DNA of 64,000 nt from an uncultured Eubacteriales bacterium. Lineage in GTDB: Bacteria > Bacillota > Clostridia > Peptostreptococcales > Anaerovoracaceae. The stretch is taken from contig CADAEH010000001.1 of assembly GCA_902786855.1 (NCBI GenBank), positions 186,001-250,000 on the forward strand, given 5' to 3'. The notes under the pieces were generated by a model. It did no database searches and was not told the origin of the DNA. It saw nothing but the letters and a program-made list of their open reading frames with translations. A program made the position numbers and the translations under genes. Each line of letters begins with the position of its first letter. The stretch's first letter is position 1. Shown in pieces: positions 10,104 through 19,292 of the stretch.

Positions 10104-10714
10104 TGGGTCAGATCAAAGTAACATACGATCTTGGAGGAATAGAAGGACTCTGTCTGATAGAGTCCACGATACATGGAGACTCGAGAGGGTACTTTATGGA
10201 GACATTCAGCCAGAAAGATATGTATGAGGCAGGATTGTATTTCTCATTCGTACAGGACAACCAGAGCATGAGCACTAAGGGCGTGCTGCGAGGACTTCAT
10301 TTCCAGAAGAAGTTCCCGCAGACCAAGCTGGTCAGAGTGATCAAGGGAACGGTATATGATGTAGCAGTGGATCTCAGAGCCGGATCGCCTACTTTTGGCA
10401 AATATTACGGAGTGATCCTCACCGAGGACAACAGGAAACAGTATCTCATCCCGCGCGGATTTGCACATGGCTTCCTGGTACTGTCAGATGTGGCCGAGTT
10501 CTGCTACAAGTGCGATGATTTCTATCATGCCAATGATGAGGGCGGTCTTGCCTGGAACGACCCGGCAATAGGTATCGAATGGCCTGAAGTAACTGGTGAG
10601 TATCAGGGAACTGCTGATGCGAGCGGGTATAAACTTGCAGATGGATCACCTCTTGTATTGAGCGACAAGGATCAGAAGTGGCTGTGTCTCAAGGACACGT
10701 TCATCTTTAAGTAA
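10103..10714 (+). CDS. rfbC: dTDP-4-dehydrorhamnose 3,5-epimerase
   Basis: This 203-residue cupin-fold epimerase has the family motifs [26 protein letters not shown] (catalytic His) and [13 protein letters not shown]. It converts dTDP-4-keto-6-deoxyglucose to the L-lyxo form used by RfbD. It overlaps rfbD by one base and has AAGGAGG upstream. It is slightly longer than the usual 180-190 residues because of a C-terminal extension around [12 protein letters not shown]. Confidence 0.93.
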   Translation: MGQIKVTYDLGGIEGLCLIESTIHGDSRGYFMETFSQKDMYEAGLYFSFVQDNQSMSTKGVLRGLHFQKKFPQTKLVRVIKGTVYDVAVDLRAGSPTFGKYYGVILTEDNRKQYLIPRGFAHGFLVLSDVAEFCYKCDDFYHANDEGGLAWNDPAIGIEWPEVTGEYQGTADASGYKLADGSPLVLSDKDQKWLCLKDTFIFK

Positions 10715-10728
10715 GGAGTATCATAAAT

Positions 10729-11616
10729 ATGAAGGGAATAATACTTGCAGGCGGAGCGGGAACAAGACTGTATCCGCTCACCAGAGTGACATCGAAACAG
10801 CTCCTGCCTATCTACGATAAGCCTATGATCTATTATCCGCTGTCCACACTCATGCTGGCAGGGATCAAGGACATACTTGTGATATCAACGCCGGAGGATA
10901 CGCCGAGATTCGAGGCTTTGCTTGGAGACGGATCGCAGTTCGGCATATCTCTGCAGTATAAAGTGCAGCCTTCTCCTGACGGGCTTGCACAGGCTTTCAT
11001 CCTGGGAGAAGAATTCCTGGCGGGAGAAGCGGGTGCTATGGTGCTGGGAGACAACATCTTTTACGGCAGAGGGTTTGGCAAGACGCTCAAAGAAGCAGCG
11101 GCAAATGCTGAGGAAAACGGCAGAGCGACAGTATTCGGATATTATGTACCTGATCCGGAAAGATTCGGCGTGGTAGAGTTCGATGAGGACTGGCATGCCG
11201 TCAGCATAGAAGAGAAGCCAAAAGAACCTAAGAGCAATTATGCCGTGACGGGACTGTACTTCTATCCGGGAGATGTGAGCAAGAGAGCAGGCGAGGTCAG
11301 ACCATCGGCACGCGGGGAACTCGAGATCACCACTCTCAACGAGATGTATCTGAAGGACGGACTTCTGGATGTCAAACTGCTCGGAAGAGGTTTTGCATGG
11401 CTCGATACAGGAACCATGGACAGTCTGCTGGAAGCAGCTGAGTTCGTGCAGATGGTAGAGAAGAGACAGGGGATCAAGATAAGCGCACCTGAGGAGATCG
11501 CATATTCATATGGCTGGATCAACAAAGAGCAACTGCTGAGATCTGCCGATGCATATGGTAAGAGCCCGTACGGTATCCACCTTAAAGCAGTTGCAGACGG
11601 TAAGCTCAGATACTAG
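10729..11616 (+). CDS. rfbA: Glucose-1-phosphate thymidylyltransferase
   Basis: This 295-residue protein begins [18 protein letters not shown], the nucleotidyltransferase signature, followed by [17 protein letters not shown] and LGDNIFYG. It makes dTDP-glucose from dTTP and glucose-1-phosphate, the first step to dTDP-rhamnose. It follows rfbC by 14 bases with TAAGGAG upstream. The fourth pathway gene, rfbB, lies some 17 kb away at 28277. Confidence 0.95.
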   Translation: MKGIILAGGAGTRLYPLTRVTSKQLLPIYDKPMIYYPLSTLMLAGIKDILVISTPEDTPRFEALLGDGSQFGISLQYKVQPSPDGLAQAFILGEEFLAGEAGAMVLGDNIFYGRGFGKTLKEAAANAEENGRATVFGYYVPDPERFGVVEFDEDWHAVSIEEKPKEPKSNYAVTGLYFYPGDVSKRAGEVRPSARGELEITTLNEMYLKDGLLDVKLLGRGFAWLDTGTMDSLLEAAEFVQMVEKRQGIKISAPEEIAYSYGWINKEQLLRSADAYGKSPYGIHLKAVADGKLRY

Positions 11617-11634
11617 ATATACGGAGAATCGATT

Positions 11635-13146
11635 ATGAACAGCATGGGAATCATCAAGCCGAAGACTTTAGTGAATATAAGGGCGATAATATGGGACCTT
11701 CTGTCGCAGTGGAAGGCGGTACTTATAGTGGCCCTTCTTATAGCAGCACTTATGACCGGCTATAAGTATCACAAAGCCATGAACATTTATAAGGCACAGC
11801 TGGCCGGTCAGGCTACCGCTGAGCAGCAAACTACTGCCCCGGCAGACGAGCAGATCACCGAGATACTCGAGGCTCTTCCCGAAGAGGACAGAACCACAGT
11901 CGACTATATGATCCACATGAAAGATTGGGTCGATAATCAGAAGGAGTATATAGATAACTCGATCCTGATGAACGTTGAGCCTACCAACCAGAGAACGCTG
12001 ATGCTGGACTTCTATATAGATGCAGGGGAACGCTCCGACAGCATCCTGGCTTCGCTTACATATGGTTATATTGCATTCTGCAACAATGACAAGCTCATAG
12101 AAGGGATCCGCCAGATCATTGATCCGGATAAAGACATCAAATACATTGCTGAACTGATCATAGCGCCTAACTATGGAAATTATATAAGTGGAAATGATGA
12201 CGGGGATGCAGTTTTTCAGGTCAAAATAGTTCTTCCTGAAGGTGTCGATGCTGCTGCGATCGAAGAAGTGGTCAAAAATGCAATGATCGGGTACTCTGCG
12301 GAAATGAGCCGAAAAGTCGCGCCGCACACTCTCACACTCTTAAGAGCGTGCGAAGCCAAGGTCTATAACACAACTGCAGTCAATAATAAGAACACCATCA
12401 TTGCCAACATCTTCAACATACAGAATACTTATATCAAGACTATGGAAAACAACCTGTCTGATCAGCAGAAGGGTGCAATCAGTGCGATCACTGCTCTTAA
12501 GAAAGCAGCTAAAAATGCTGAAGATGTGACAGACACCGCCGATATAGCAGCGGGGGCAAGCGAAGAACCTGTAAAGCCGGGCCTCAGCAAGAAATACGCT
12601 TTGTTCGGATTCGTGCTCGGTGCTATGCTGTATGCTTTCCTCTATTTAGTGCTGGTTATCATTAAAGGGAACCTGGCTGCAGCCGGTGATCTGGAATACT
12701 ATACAGGAAGCAGGCTGATCGGAGAGGTCTACAGTGAAACAGATCACAAAGGGATCCGGAAGCTTCTGCACAGCAAGATCGTAGACAGGCTCAGATACAG
12801 TGGAAAAACAGATGCAGATGTACAGATCGGAAAGATCGCAGCTTCACTGGAAATGATAGGAAAACATGCAGGAGCAGATAAACTGTCGCTGCTTAGTCTG
12901 TCACCGAATAGCAAAAAGGAAGGAAGTGCCCTCCGGAAAATTGCAGAAGCAGTCAGAGAAAAGGGGATCGATACAGAGATCGTTGACCTTGCCGATGGAG
13001 TCGATGAGAGTCACCTGATGGCAGTCAATAATTGCATTATGGCATCCGGTAATGACTGTAAAGCATCGGATATCATCAAATTAACTGAACTGTGCAGAGA
13101 ATTTGACGCAAAGCAATTAGGCAATATATATTTCCAGGAGATCTAA
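11635..13146 (+). CDS. Wzz/CapA-like chain-length protein with a degenerate BY-kinase-like C-terminal domain
   Basis: This 503-residue protein has two membrane segments, about residues 27-47 and 320-346, flanking an extracytoplasmic region with alpha-helical stretches. That is the polysaccharide co-polymerase layout. After the second segment, a cytoplasmic domain resembles a bacterial tyrosine kinase of the CapB type. Where a Walker A loop would be it reads LSPNSKKEGSALRKIAE, without the GKT/S, and there is no tyrosine-rich tail. It would set chain length or organise the Wzy complex; the kinase part looks inactive. GGAGA lies 7 bases before ATG 11635. Confidence 0.68.
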   Translation: MNSMGIIKPKTLVNIRAIIWDLLSQWKAVLIVALLIAALMTGYKYHKAMNIYKAQLAGQATAEQQTTAPADEQITEILEALPEEDRTTVDYMIHMKDWVDNQKEYIDNSILMNVEPTNQRTLMLDFYIDAGERSDSILASLTYGYIAFCNNDKLIEGIRQIIDPDKDIKYIAELIIAPNYGNYISGNDDGDAVFQVKIVLPEGVDAAAIEEVVKNAMIGYSAEMSRKVAPHTLTLLRACEAKVYNTTAVNNKNTIIANIFNIQNTYIKTMENNLSDQQKGAISAITALKKAAKNAEDVTDTADIAAGASEEPVKPGLSKKYALFGFVLGAMLYAFLYLVLVIIKGNLAAAGDLEYYTGSRLIGEVYSETDHKGIRKLLHSKIVDRLRYSGKTDADVQIGKIAASLEMIGKHAGADKLSLLSLSPNSKKEGSALRKIAEAVREKGIDTEIVDLADGVDESHLMAVNNCIMASGNDCKASDIIKLTELCREFDAKQLGNIYFQEI

Positions 13147-13160
13147 GATAATCAGAATCA

Positions 13161-13185
13161 TAAGAGGACACATTGTGTCCTCTTA
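13161..13185 (+). terminator. Stem-loop, probable terminator of the first polysaccharide block
   Basis: There is a perfect 11-base inverted repeat (TAAGAGGACAC / GTGTCCTCTTA) with a three-base loop just after the Wzz-like gene. A T-rich stretch (GGTGTTTTT, then TTGTTTTTTTT) follows about 15-40 bases downstream. The U-tract does not directly abut the stem, so termination may be partial. Confidence 0.6.
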
Positions 13186-13213
13186 TCTTATGGTATCTTA
13201 CGGTGTTTTTATG

Positions 13214-13242
13214 TCTTGTTTTTTTTACCCAATATGTACAAT
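13214..13242 (+). promoter_or_regulatory. Weak candidate promoter for the second polysaccharide block
   Basis: TACAAT at 13237-13242 could be a -10 box. The -35 region (TCTTGT at 13214, 17-base spacer) is poor. It sits between the terminator-like hairpin and the next gene, where a promoter is expected. Confidence 0.28.
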
Positions 13243-13299
13243 ATAGAAAGGTAAGTAATTTAAAGGCGATCAAGTGTATATTCAGATCTGAACAGATTC

Positions 13300-14979
13300 A
13301 TGCAAAAGGCCGGGAAAGAGAATGCTAAGTACATCATTGCCGTTTTATCCTGTCTGATGCTGATACAGTGCCTGATGCTCTGCTATTGGCAAAATCAGAG
13401 GGGCGGCTTTTTTGTAGACGAAATGTTTTCTCTGGGTTCTGCTAACTCATTTACAGCTGATGAGAGTCATTACATAACAGAAGATCCTGTATGGAAATAC
13501 AATGAATGGATGGATGCAAAAGACCTGGTCGGCCTGCTGCAGGTGGATCAGCAGGAAAGCCTGACAGCGCTTCCCCTGACGGATCAGCTTCGGCTGCTGC
13601 TCAAAAAGCGATCATATATGGGACTTCTTAATATTATAGTCACAGGACTCGGATTCGAGGGGTATTTCTTTCAGGCTGCGTGGAGAGCGCTGGCCTTAAA
13701 TATGCTTTTTTTCATAATGGCCGAACTTCTGATGGCATATGCAGTAAAAAAACTCACAGGCAGTGATGTGATAATGTGTCTGAGCGCTGCTATGTTTGGG
13801 TTCAGCCCGATCATCATGGGCATGTGCGAGTATATCAGATTCTATATGCTTACGATCATGTTATTGCTGATCGTGATCTGCTGCCATATTAAAATATGGG
13901 ATGAGAAAAGAGATCTTCCATGCATGGGATGGGCGCTGATTGCATTTGCCTGCGCGTTTCTTGCACTGAAGCATTCAGAATTGATGGTGGTCACCTGCGG
14001 ACCGCTGTTCTTCTTCTTTATCCTGAGTCTGATACGCCGCAGGAGATTCAGACTTGCAGCACTGTATACTCTGCCTCTGATTGTCGGAGCGTATAGTTTT
14101 GTAGGCAAAAAAACCAACCTGCTTGATATATTCCTGCATCCTTCGAATTATGCACAGCCAATGAGCCATGGCTCCTCATTGATTACATACAATCTTATTA
14201 CATGTACTCCGCAGCGCGCATGGACCAATTTTTCAGCAATACTGAAGATAGTAAGCGAAAAGTGGTTTGGCTCCGGTGTGATCATGGCAGCATTTCTGAT
14301 ACTGATGGTCATATGTCTTGTCTACAGTGCCAGAGAAAAGAAGAAAATCAGAACTGCAGATAATACCTACAGAGGATTTGTGCTGATCCTGCTGCTGACA
14401 GCTTTAGTAAGCCTCATATTCAATATTCCTACAGGTCTGTGCACGGACAGACATAATTCATTTCTGATCGTGATATTTATGATCGTGTTCTGGTTTTATA
14501 TAAATGAACTCCGGAATACTTTTGATGAGAAAAAGTTCATCCTGGTAATAGCCATACTTACCGCTGCCGGCGTCCTTTTCAGCCAGCAGCCCGGCAGATT
14601 CCCGTTTCTGTACATAGATGAAAAACCGACTCTGGAAAAAACCGCTGAATATGTCAATGATGACAGGATCCTTTTCATCAGCACCGGCCAACCCAATGAC
14701 AATTATTACTGGGAATTGCATGCGATATATGACAGCCTGATCCATCTGGGAGAGAATGACAGAGTGCTTGCGATCGCACCTGAACAAAAGCCGAAATTAA
14801 AAAAGATAAAAGATCTTCCGGATGAGTTCATAGCCTATTGTATTAACACTCAATATATGAGAGGATTTGACAGAATGGACCGTGCTCTGAAAAAAGTAAA
14901 ATATGAGCCGGTGTTCCTCGGAAATACACATCTGAATGATATATATGTATGTAAAAGGGCAGGGAAAAAGAAAAAATAA
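13300..14979 (+). CDS. Polytopic GT-C glycosyltransferase (ArnT/GT39-like)
   Basis: This 559-residue protein has about ten membrane segments. GGFFVDEMFSLG near residues 34-45 carries the acidic pair that GT-C enzymes keep in their first outer loop as the catalytic base. A soluble C-terminal part of about 100 residues follows. GT-C enzymes take sugar from polyprenyl-phosphate on the outer face. The next genes (GT2, GtrA, GT2) would make and flip that donor. ATG 13300 has only a weak ribosome site, but an in-frame TAA at 13261 leaves no other good start. Confidence 0.75.
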   Translation: MQKAGKENAKYIIAVLSCLMLIQCLMLCYWQNQRGGFFVDEMFSLGSANSFTADESHYITEDPVWKYNEWMDAKDLVGLLQVDQQESLTALPLTDQLRLLLKKRSYMGLLNIIVTGLGFEGYFFQAAWRALALNMLFFIMAELLMAYAVKKLTGSDVIMCLSAAMFGFSPIIMGMCEYIRFYMLTIMLLLIVICCHIKIWDEKRDLPCMGWALIAFACAFLALKHSELMVVTCGPLFFFFILSLIRRRRFRLAALYTLPLIVGAYSFVGKKTNLLDIFLHPSNYAQPMSHGSSLITYNLITCTPQRAWTNFSAILKIVSEKWFGSGVIMAAFLILMVICLVYSAREKKKIRTADNTYRGFVLILLLTALVSLIFNIPTGLCTDRHNSFLIVIFMIVFWFYINELRNTFDEKKFILVIAILTAAGVLFSQQPGRFPFLYIDEKPTLEKTAEYVNDDRILFISTGQPNDNYYWELHAIYDSLIHLGENDRVLAIAPEQKPKLKKIKDLPDEFIAYCINTQYMRGFDRMDRALKKVKYEPVFLGNTHLNDIYVCKRAGKKKK

Positions 14980-15014
14980 CCCGGGGGAAAGGATTAGGAA
15001 AGCAGTTTAAAAAA

Positions 15015-15719
15015 ATGGAATTAACTATACTCATGCCATGCCTGAATGAAGCAGAGACTCTCGCAGCCTGTATCCGCAAAGCGCAGATGTTTCTTAGCGA
15101 AAATGATATTGACGGAGAGATACTCATCTCAGACAATGGCTCAGTTGACAGCTCAGTTGATATTGCACTGGAATCCGGAGCAAGGGTGACCAATGCTCCT
15201 ATAAAAGGATACGGCGCTGCGCTTCAGGCGGGTATTAATGCGGCAAATGGCCGATATATCATCATGGGCGATTCTGATGACAGCTACGATTTCTATAACC
15301 TCATGCCTTTTGTTGAGAAACTGCGTGAGGGATATGATCTGGTCATCGGAAATCGATTTGCCGGAGGCATTGAGCCCGGAGCGATGCCGTGGGCTAATAA
15401 GTATATTGGAAATCCGGTGCTTTCCTCTGTTGCACGGGTGCTTTTCCACAGCAGGATCAGTGATTTTCACTGTGGATTGCGGGGATTCAACAGAGACAGG
15501 ATCAGGGAACTTGATCTTCACGCACCGGGGATGGAATTTGCTACAGAAATGATCGTAATGGCTGAACTGAATGGACTGAGGATCACTGAGGTCCCGACGA
15601 CCCTGAAAAAGGACGGGCGAACAAGACGCCCGCATCTCAGACCTTTGCGGGATGGTCTCAGGCACCTTCGCTACATGATATCAACGAAGAAAGACTATCT
15701 CCGGGAGCACAGACAATAA
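15015..15719 (+). CDS. GT2 polyprenyl-phosphate glycosyltransferase (DPM1-like)
   Basis: This 234-residue GT-A protein opens ILMPCLNEAETLAACIRKA and has SDNGSVDSS and MGDSDDSYDF near residues 81-90, the metal site of the dolichol-phosphate-mannose-synthase-like group. It ends in a basic stretch with no membrane segment. It probably loads a sugar onto undecaprenyl phosphate for the GtrA flippase encoded 13 bases downstream and the GT-C enzyme upstream. Confidence 0.8.
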   Translation: MELTILMPCLNEAETLAACIRKAQMFLSENDIDGEILISDNGSVDSSVDIALESGARVTNAPIKGYGAALQAGINAANGRYIIMGDSDDSYDFYNLMPFVEKLREGYDLVIGNRFAGGIEPGAMPWANKYIGNPVLSSVARVLFHSRISDFHCGLRGFNRDRIRELDLHAPGMEFATEMIVMAELNGLRITEVPTTLKKDGRTRRPHLRPLRDGLRHLRYMISTKKDYLREHRQ

Positions 15720-15732
15720 GACGACAGGCAGT

Positions 15733-16143
15733 ATGAGAGAACTATATCTGAAATACAGAGAGATCATACGCTATATTATCGTCGGAATGATGGCTACGGT
15801 CGTGAGCCTCGGTGTTTACTATACGTGTGTGCTTACTTTTCTTGACCCGCAGAAGCCGCTTCAGCTGCAGACAGCTAATGTGATTTCCTGGACTGCAGCT
15901 GTGACATTCGCATATTTTATGTACAGAAAATATGTGTTTGAAAGCAGGGAACCGAATATACTCAAAGAGGGATCGACATTTTTCATGGGCAGGATCGGAA
16001 CGCTGCTGCTGGACATGGGTATCATGTTTCTGCTGGTTACAGTTCTGTGCATGAATGACAAGATCGCCAAGCTGATAGCGCAGGCGGCTGTCACAGTGTG
16101 CAATTATCTGTTCAGTAAACTGCTGGTGTTCAGGAATAAATGA
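15733..16143 (+). CDS. GtrA family membrane protein (putative polyprenyl-phosphate-sugar flippase)
   Basis: This 136-residue protein has four membrane segments and the family pattern YIIVGMMATVVSLGVYY at the start and ANVISWTAAVTFAYFMYRKYVF in the middle, which fits GtrA/GtcA. These proteins are thought to flip undecaprenyl-phosphate-linked sugars to the outer face, where a GT-C enzyme attaches them to a polymer. It lies between its likely partners. Confidence 0.85.
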   Translation: MRELYLKYREIIRYIIVGMMATVVSLGVYYTCVLTFLDPQKPLQLQTANVISWTAAVTFAYFMYRKYVFESREPNILKEGSTFFMGRIGTLLLDMGIMFLLVTVLCMNDKIAKLIAQAAVTVCNYLFSKLLVFRNK

Positions 16144-16210
16144 TCCTTCCGCACTGCCGGTGACCGAACAAAAGAAATATTGATTCAAGCAAGAGGAAAC
16201 ATATTAGAGA

Positions 16211-17230
16211 ATGAAAAATTCTGTAGAAGGAAACAGACTGATCTATTGGGATAACCTGAAAGCGATCCTGATTTTTTGTGTGTGTCTGGGACATGTCCTG
16301 CTGCCGGTGCTCCAGGAAGAAATCGTAGGCAGGGCTATACACAGCCTGACGTTCTTTGTTTACAGTTTTCATATGCCGGCATTCATTTTTGTCTCCGGTT
16401 TTTTCAGCAAAAGCTATGTGAAAAGATTTAAGAACGGAACCGTTCAGGTCAATAAACTGTTTGGCTTTTTATGCTTATATTTCCTGTTTAAGCTTATTAA
16501 TTCAGTTAAAGACTTCTTTATCTCAGGAGTTTTCATTTTTGATATATTGAGAGAAGAGGCTGCACCATGGTATATGCTTGGAATGGTATGGTGGCTTCTG
16601 ATGATACCTGTGTTTGCACAGATCGGAGCAAGGAAAGCGATAAGCGCGGCTCTGCTCTTCAGCCTGTTTGTTCCATTGTGGGACTCACTGTCAAATTATC
16701 TGGTTTCAGGAAGAACGATCAACTGGCTCCCGTTCTTCGTAGCAGGCTACTTTTTCGATAAACGGTTACTTGAGATCATCAAAAGAAGAAAAGCCTATAT
16801 CATTGCAGCGGTCATAATCCTGATCATGGCGTACCTGTTCATTTATAAAGAAATCGATTATTTCTACAAGTTTAATACACTGGTATTTGCCTCACAGTCA
16901 TATGCGTCTATGAATCAGCGTAAAATCGTATGCCTGATATTAAAGATACTGTTTCTGCTGGGGTCATCTGCGATGATCCTGGCTGTGATGACAATATGCC
17001 CAACAAAAGAATACTGGTTTACCTATATTGGTCAGAGAACTTTAGGCATTTATATCGGTCATTGCATAGTAAGAGATATCGTGTTTAAAGCAGGCGGATA
17101 TCAGCCGTTTTTATCAAATCATTTTGTGTTTTTGGCCTTCAGTATTATCCTGTCGGTTGTTCTTGTGATCGTATTCAGCTGGAAACCTTTTAATGATTTT
17201 GTTAAATTACCATTTACAATAAAAATATAA
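16211..17230 (+). CDS. Acyltransferase family 3 membrane protein
   Basis: This 339-residue protein has about ten membrane segments. The N-terminal IYWDNLKAILIFCVCLGHVLLP has the conserved His in the first helix (family pattern R/K-x10-H), followed by FHMPAFIFVSGFF. Family 3 acyltransferases O-acetylate surface sugars at the membrane. Inside a side-chain glycosylation module it probably acetylates the added sugar. GAGGAAAC lies upstream of the ATG. Confidence 0.82.
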   Translation: MKNSVEGNRLIYWDNLKAILIFCVCLGHVLLPVLQEEIVGRAIHSLTFFVYSFHMPAFIFVSGFFSKSYVKRFKNGTVQVNKLFGFLCLYFLFKLINSVKDFFISGVFIFDILREEAAPWYMLGMVWWLLMIPVFAQIGARKAISAALLFSLFVPLWDSLSNYLVSGRTINWLPFFVAGYFFDKRLLEIIKRRKAYIIAAVIILIMAYLFIYKEIDYFYKFNTLVFASQSYASMNQRKIVCLILKILFLLGSSAMILAVMTICPTKEYWFTYIGQRTLGIYIGHCIVRDIVFKAGGYQPFLSNHFVFLAFSIILSVVLVIVFSWKPFNDFVKLPFTIKI

Positions 17231-17264
17231 AAAATATCAAAAGAGGTTTACGGACAAAAGAGAT

Positions 17265-18077
17265 ATGTGTAAAGAACTGACAGCTGAAAAAATAAAAGTT
17301 TCAATCGTGGTTCCCCTTTATAATGAAGAGGGCAGTGCTCGCAAGCTGCACGAAGAGATCGTCAATATGTGCAATGACCCGGTCGGACTTACATACCCTG
17401 CAGAATGGGAGATCATTTTCGTAGATGATGGCTCCAGCGACGGGACAGCTGAGATCTGCAAAACTCTGAGACCGTTGAGATACATAAGGTTCAGAAAAAA
17501 TTACGGTCAGACGGCAGCACTGGACTGTGGATTCAAGGCTGCGCAGGGTGATTTTATCGCAGCGCTCGATGGCGACAGACAGAATGATCCTGCAGACATC
17601 CCCCGAATGCTGCAGTTGCTTATCGACAACGATCTTGATGTGATCTCCGGATGGCGCAGAGACCGCAGGGATCCTTTTACAAAAAGAGCAGCATCAAGAG
17701 GAGCCAATGTACTGAGACAGACTCTGGTGCATGACGGGATCCATGACAGCGGCTGTACACTCAAGATATACAGAAAGGAATGCTTCCGCGGACTGACTCT
17801 TCACAGCGATCAGCACAGATTCATCCCGGCTATACTCAAGACACGCGGGTACAGTATAGGCGAGACTGTGGTCAATCACAGACCGCGTACTGCCGGTAAA
17901 AGCAAATACGATTATAAGCGTGTTTTCAGAGGAACCAGAGACCTCCTTGACATATGGTTCAGGAACAGATGTGAAGAGAAACAGATACACCTGCCTGATT
18001 CAGACAAAACGCAGGATAAGGTTTCCTATATCGTAGCAGAAGATCTGACTGATGGAGAGGCAACAGAAAACAGGTAA
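17265..18077 (+). CDS. GT2 glycosyltransferase (GtrB/DPM1-like, soluble)
   Basis: This 270-residue protein has VSIVVPLYNEEGSARKL, FVDDGSSDGT, FRKNYGQTAALDCGF and LDGDRQNDP, the hallmarks of GtrB/polyprenyl-phosphate glucosyl- or mannosyltransferases. Unlike GtrB it has no C-terminal membrane segments; the tail is hydrophilic and acidic. It is the second polyprenyl-phosphate-type GT2 in this module, so two different lipid-linked sugars may be made. Confidence 0.8.
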   Translation: MCKELTAEKIKVSIVVPLYNEEGSARKLHEEIVNMCNDPVGLTYPAEWEIIFVDDGSSDGTAEICKTLRPLRYIRFRKNYGQTAALDCGFKAAQGDFIAALDGDRQNDPADIPRMLQLLIDNDLDVISGWRRDRRDPFTKRAASRGANVLRQTLVHDGIHDSGCTLKIYRKECFRGLTLHSDQHRFIPAILKTRGYSIGETVVNHRPRTAGKSKYDYKRVFRGTRDLLDIWFRNRCEEKQIHLPDSDKTQDKVSYIVAEDLTDGEATENR

Positions 18078-18101
18078 TACAGGGACTGGTAGAGGTGGCT
18101 T

Positions 18102-19292
18102 ATGAAGAGAATCGCATTTGTAGTAAATACGTTGTCTTCAGGCGGAGCAGAAAGGGTAGTTTCCAATCTCAGCCGAATGCTTTCTGACCGATATCATATA
18201 GACCTCATACTTAATGATGGATGGAATATAAATTATCCTTATTCAGGTGAGGTGATATCGCTCGGCATGCCGGGGGAGGCAGACAGAATGCAGGCAGGGT
18301 ATCAGTTGAGAGCTCTCGCAAAAAGAACAGCCTTGCTGCACAGGCTGAAAAAAGAAAAACAATATGCAGCGGTCATATCTTTTTCAGACAATACAAATCT
18401 GTCAAATATCCTGAGCGGGGGAAAGCACGGGAAAGTGATCGTTTCCATCAGAAATTCTCTGGCCGGGAAGGAAGCAAGCGAGCACAGGATCATTCTTCTG
18501 CACAGAATAAAGCAATATGCATACTGCCTGCTTGCGGACAGAGTGGTCTGCTGCTCGAAGGGGATCGCTGCAGATATTGCCGTACCTTCTCGCGGCATCA
18601 GAAATAAAATTTCAGTTATATATAATGGTGTAAGCATACCTGAAAAGCGTAACGCTTCGGGAAATAACAAAACACCTCGCATCATTACGATGGGCAGGCT
18701 GACAGAACAAAAGGCTCAGCATCATCTTTTGTATGCTGTCAGAGAACTGAAAGACCGGGGAATAAGGGTAGAACTAGCGATACTCGGCGAGGGAAAACTG
18801 AGGCAGGAACTTGAGGATCTCAGTGCCGCCCTTGATATTGCAGACCGGGTCATGATGCCCGGATGGGTAAAAGATACCGACGAGTATCTTTCAGAAGCCG
18901 ATGCAGCAGTGATATCTTCAGATTATGAAGGATTCTGTAATGCGATCCTTGAGGCTCTGGCGTATGGTGTACCATGCATATCAACTGACCACAAAACGGG
19001 AGCGAGAGAGATCCTGGCACCTGATACAGACTGGCGCGAAAAAGTGACGGATCATATAGATTATGCAGAGTATGGCATTCTTGTTCCGGTATGCAATGAT
19101 GATACAGGAACGTCGGGAGATGCCGGTACAGGGCGGAAGGCATCCGAAAGAGAAAAGATGCTCGCGGACGCCATATACAGGATCGTAACTGACAAAGAGC
19201 TGGCGGAGCACTACAAGTCTGCCGGATCGCAGAGAGCGCGGCAGTTGTCTCTTGAAGCAGCTGCCGAGGAATGGGCAAGGCTTGTAGGATGA
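18102..19292 (+). CDS. Glycosyltransferase family 4
   Basis: This 396-residue GT-B enzyme opens FVVNTLSSGGAERVVSNL and has ITMGRLTEQKAQHHLLYAV and the acceptor/donor motif SSDYEGFCNAILEALAYGVP near residue 270. An inserted hydrophilic loop around residues 330-345 (DDTGTSGDAGTGRKASE) is unusual for the family. The stop overlaps the next start as ATGA at 19289-19292. Sugar specificity is unknown. Confidence 0.82.
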   Translation: MKRIAFVVNTLSSGGAERVVSNLSRMLSDRYHIDLILNDGWNINYPYSGEVISLGMPGEADRMQAGYQLRALAKRTALLHRLKKEKQYAAVISFSDNTNLSNILSGGKHGKVIVSIRNSLAGKEASEHRIILLHRIKQYAYCLLADRVVCCSKGIAADIAVPSRGIRNKISVIYNGVSIPEKRNASGNNKTPRIITMGRLTEQKAQHHLLYAVRELKDRGIRVELAILGEGKLRQELEDLSAALDIADRVMMPGWVKDTDEYLSEADAAVISSDYEGFCNAILEALAYGVPCISTDHKTGAREILAPDTDWREKVTDHIDYAEYGILVPVCNDDTGTSGDAGTGRKASEREKMLADAIYRIVTDKELAEHYKSAGSQRARQLSLEAAAEEWARLVG

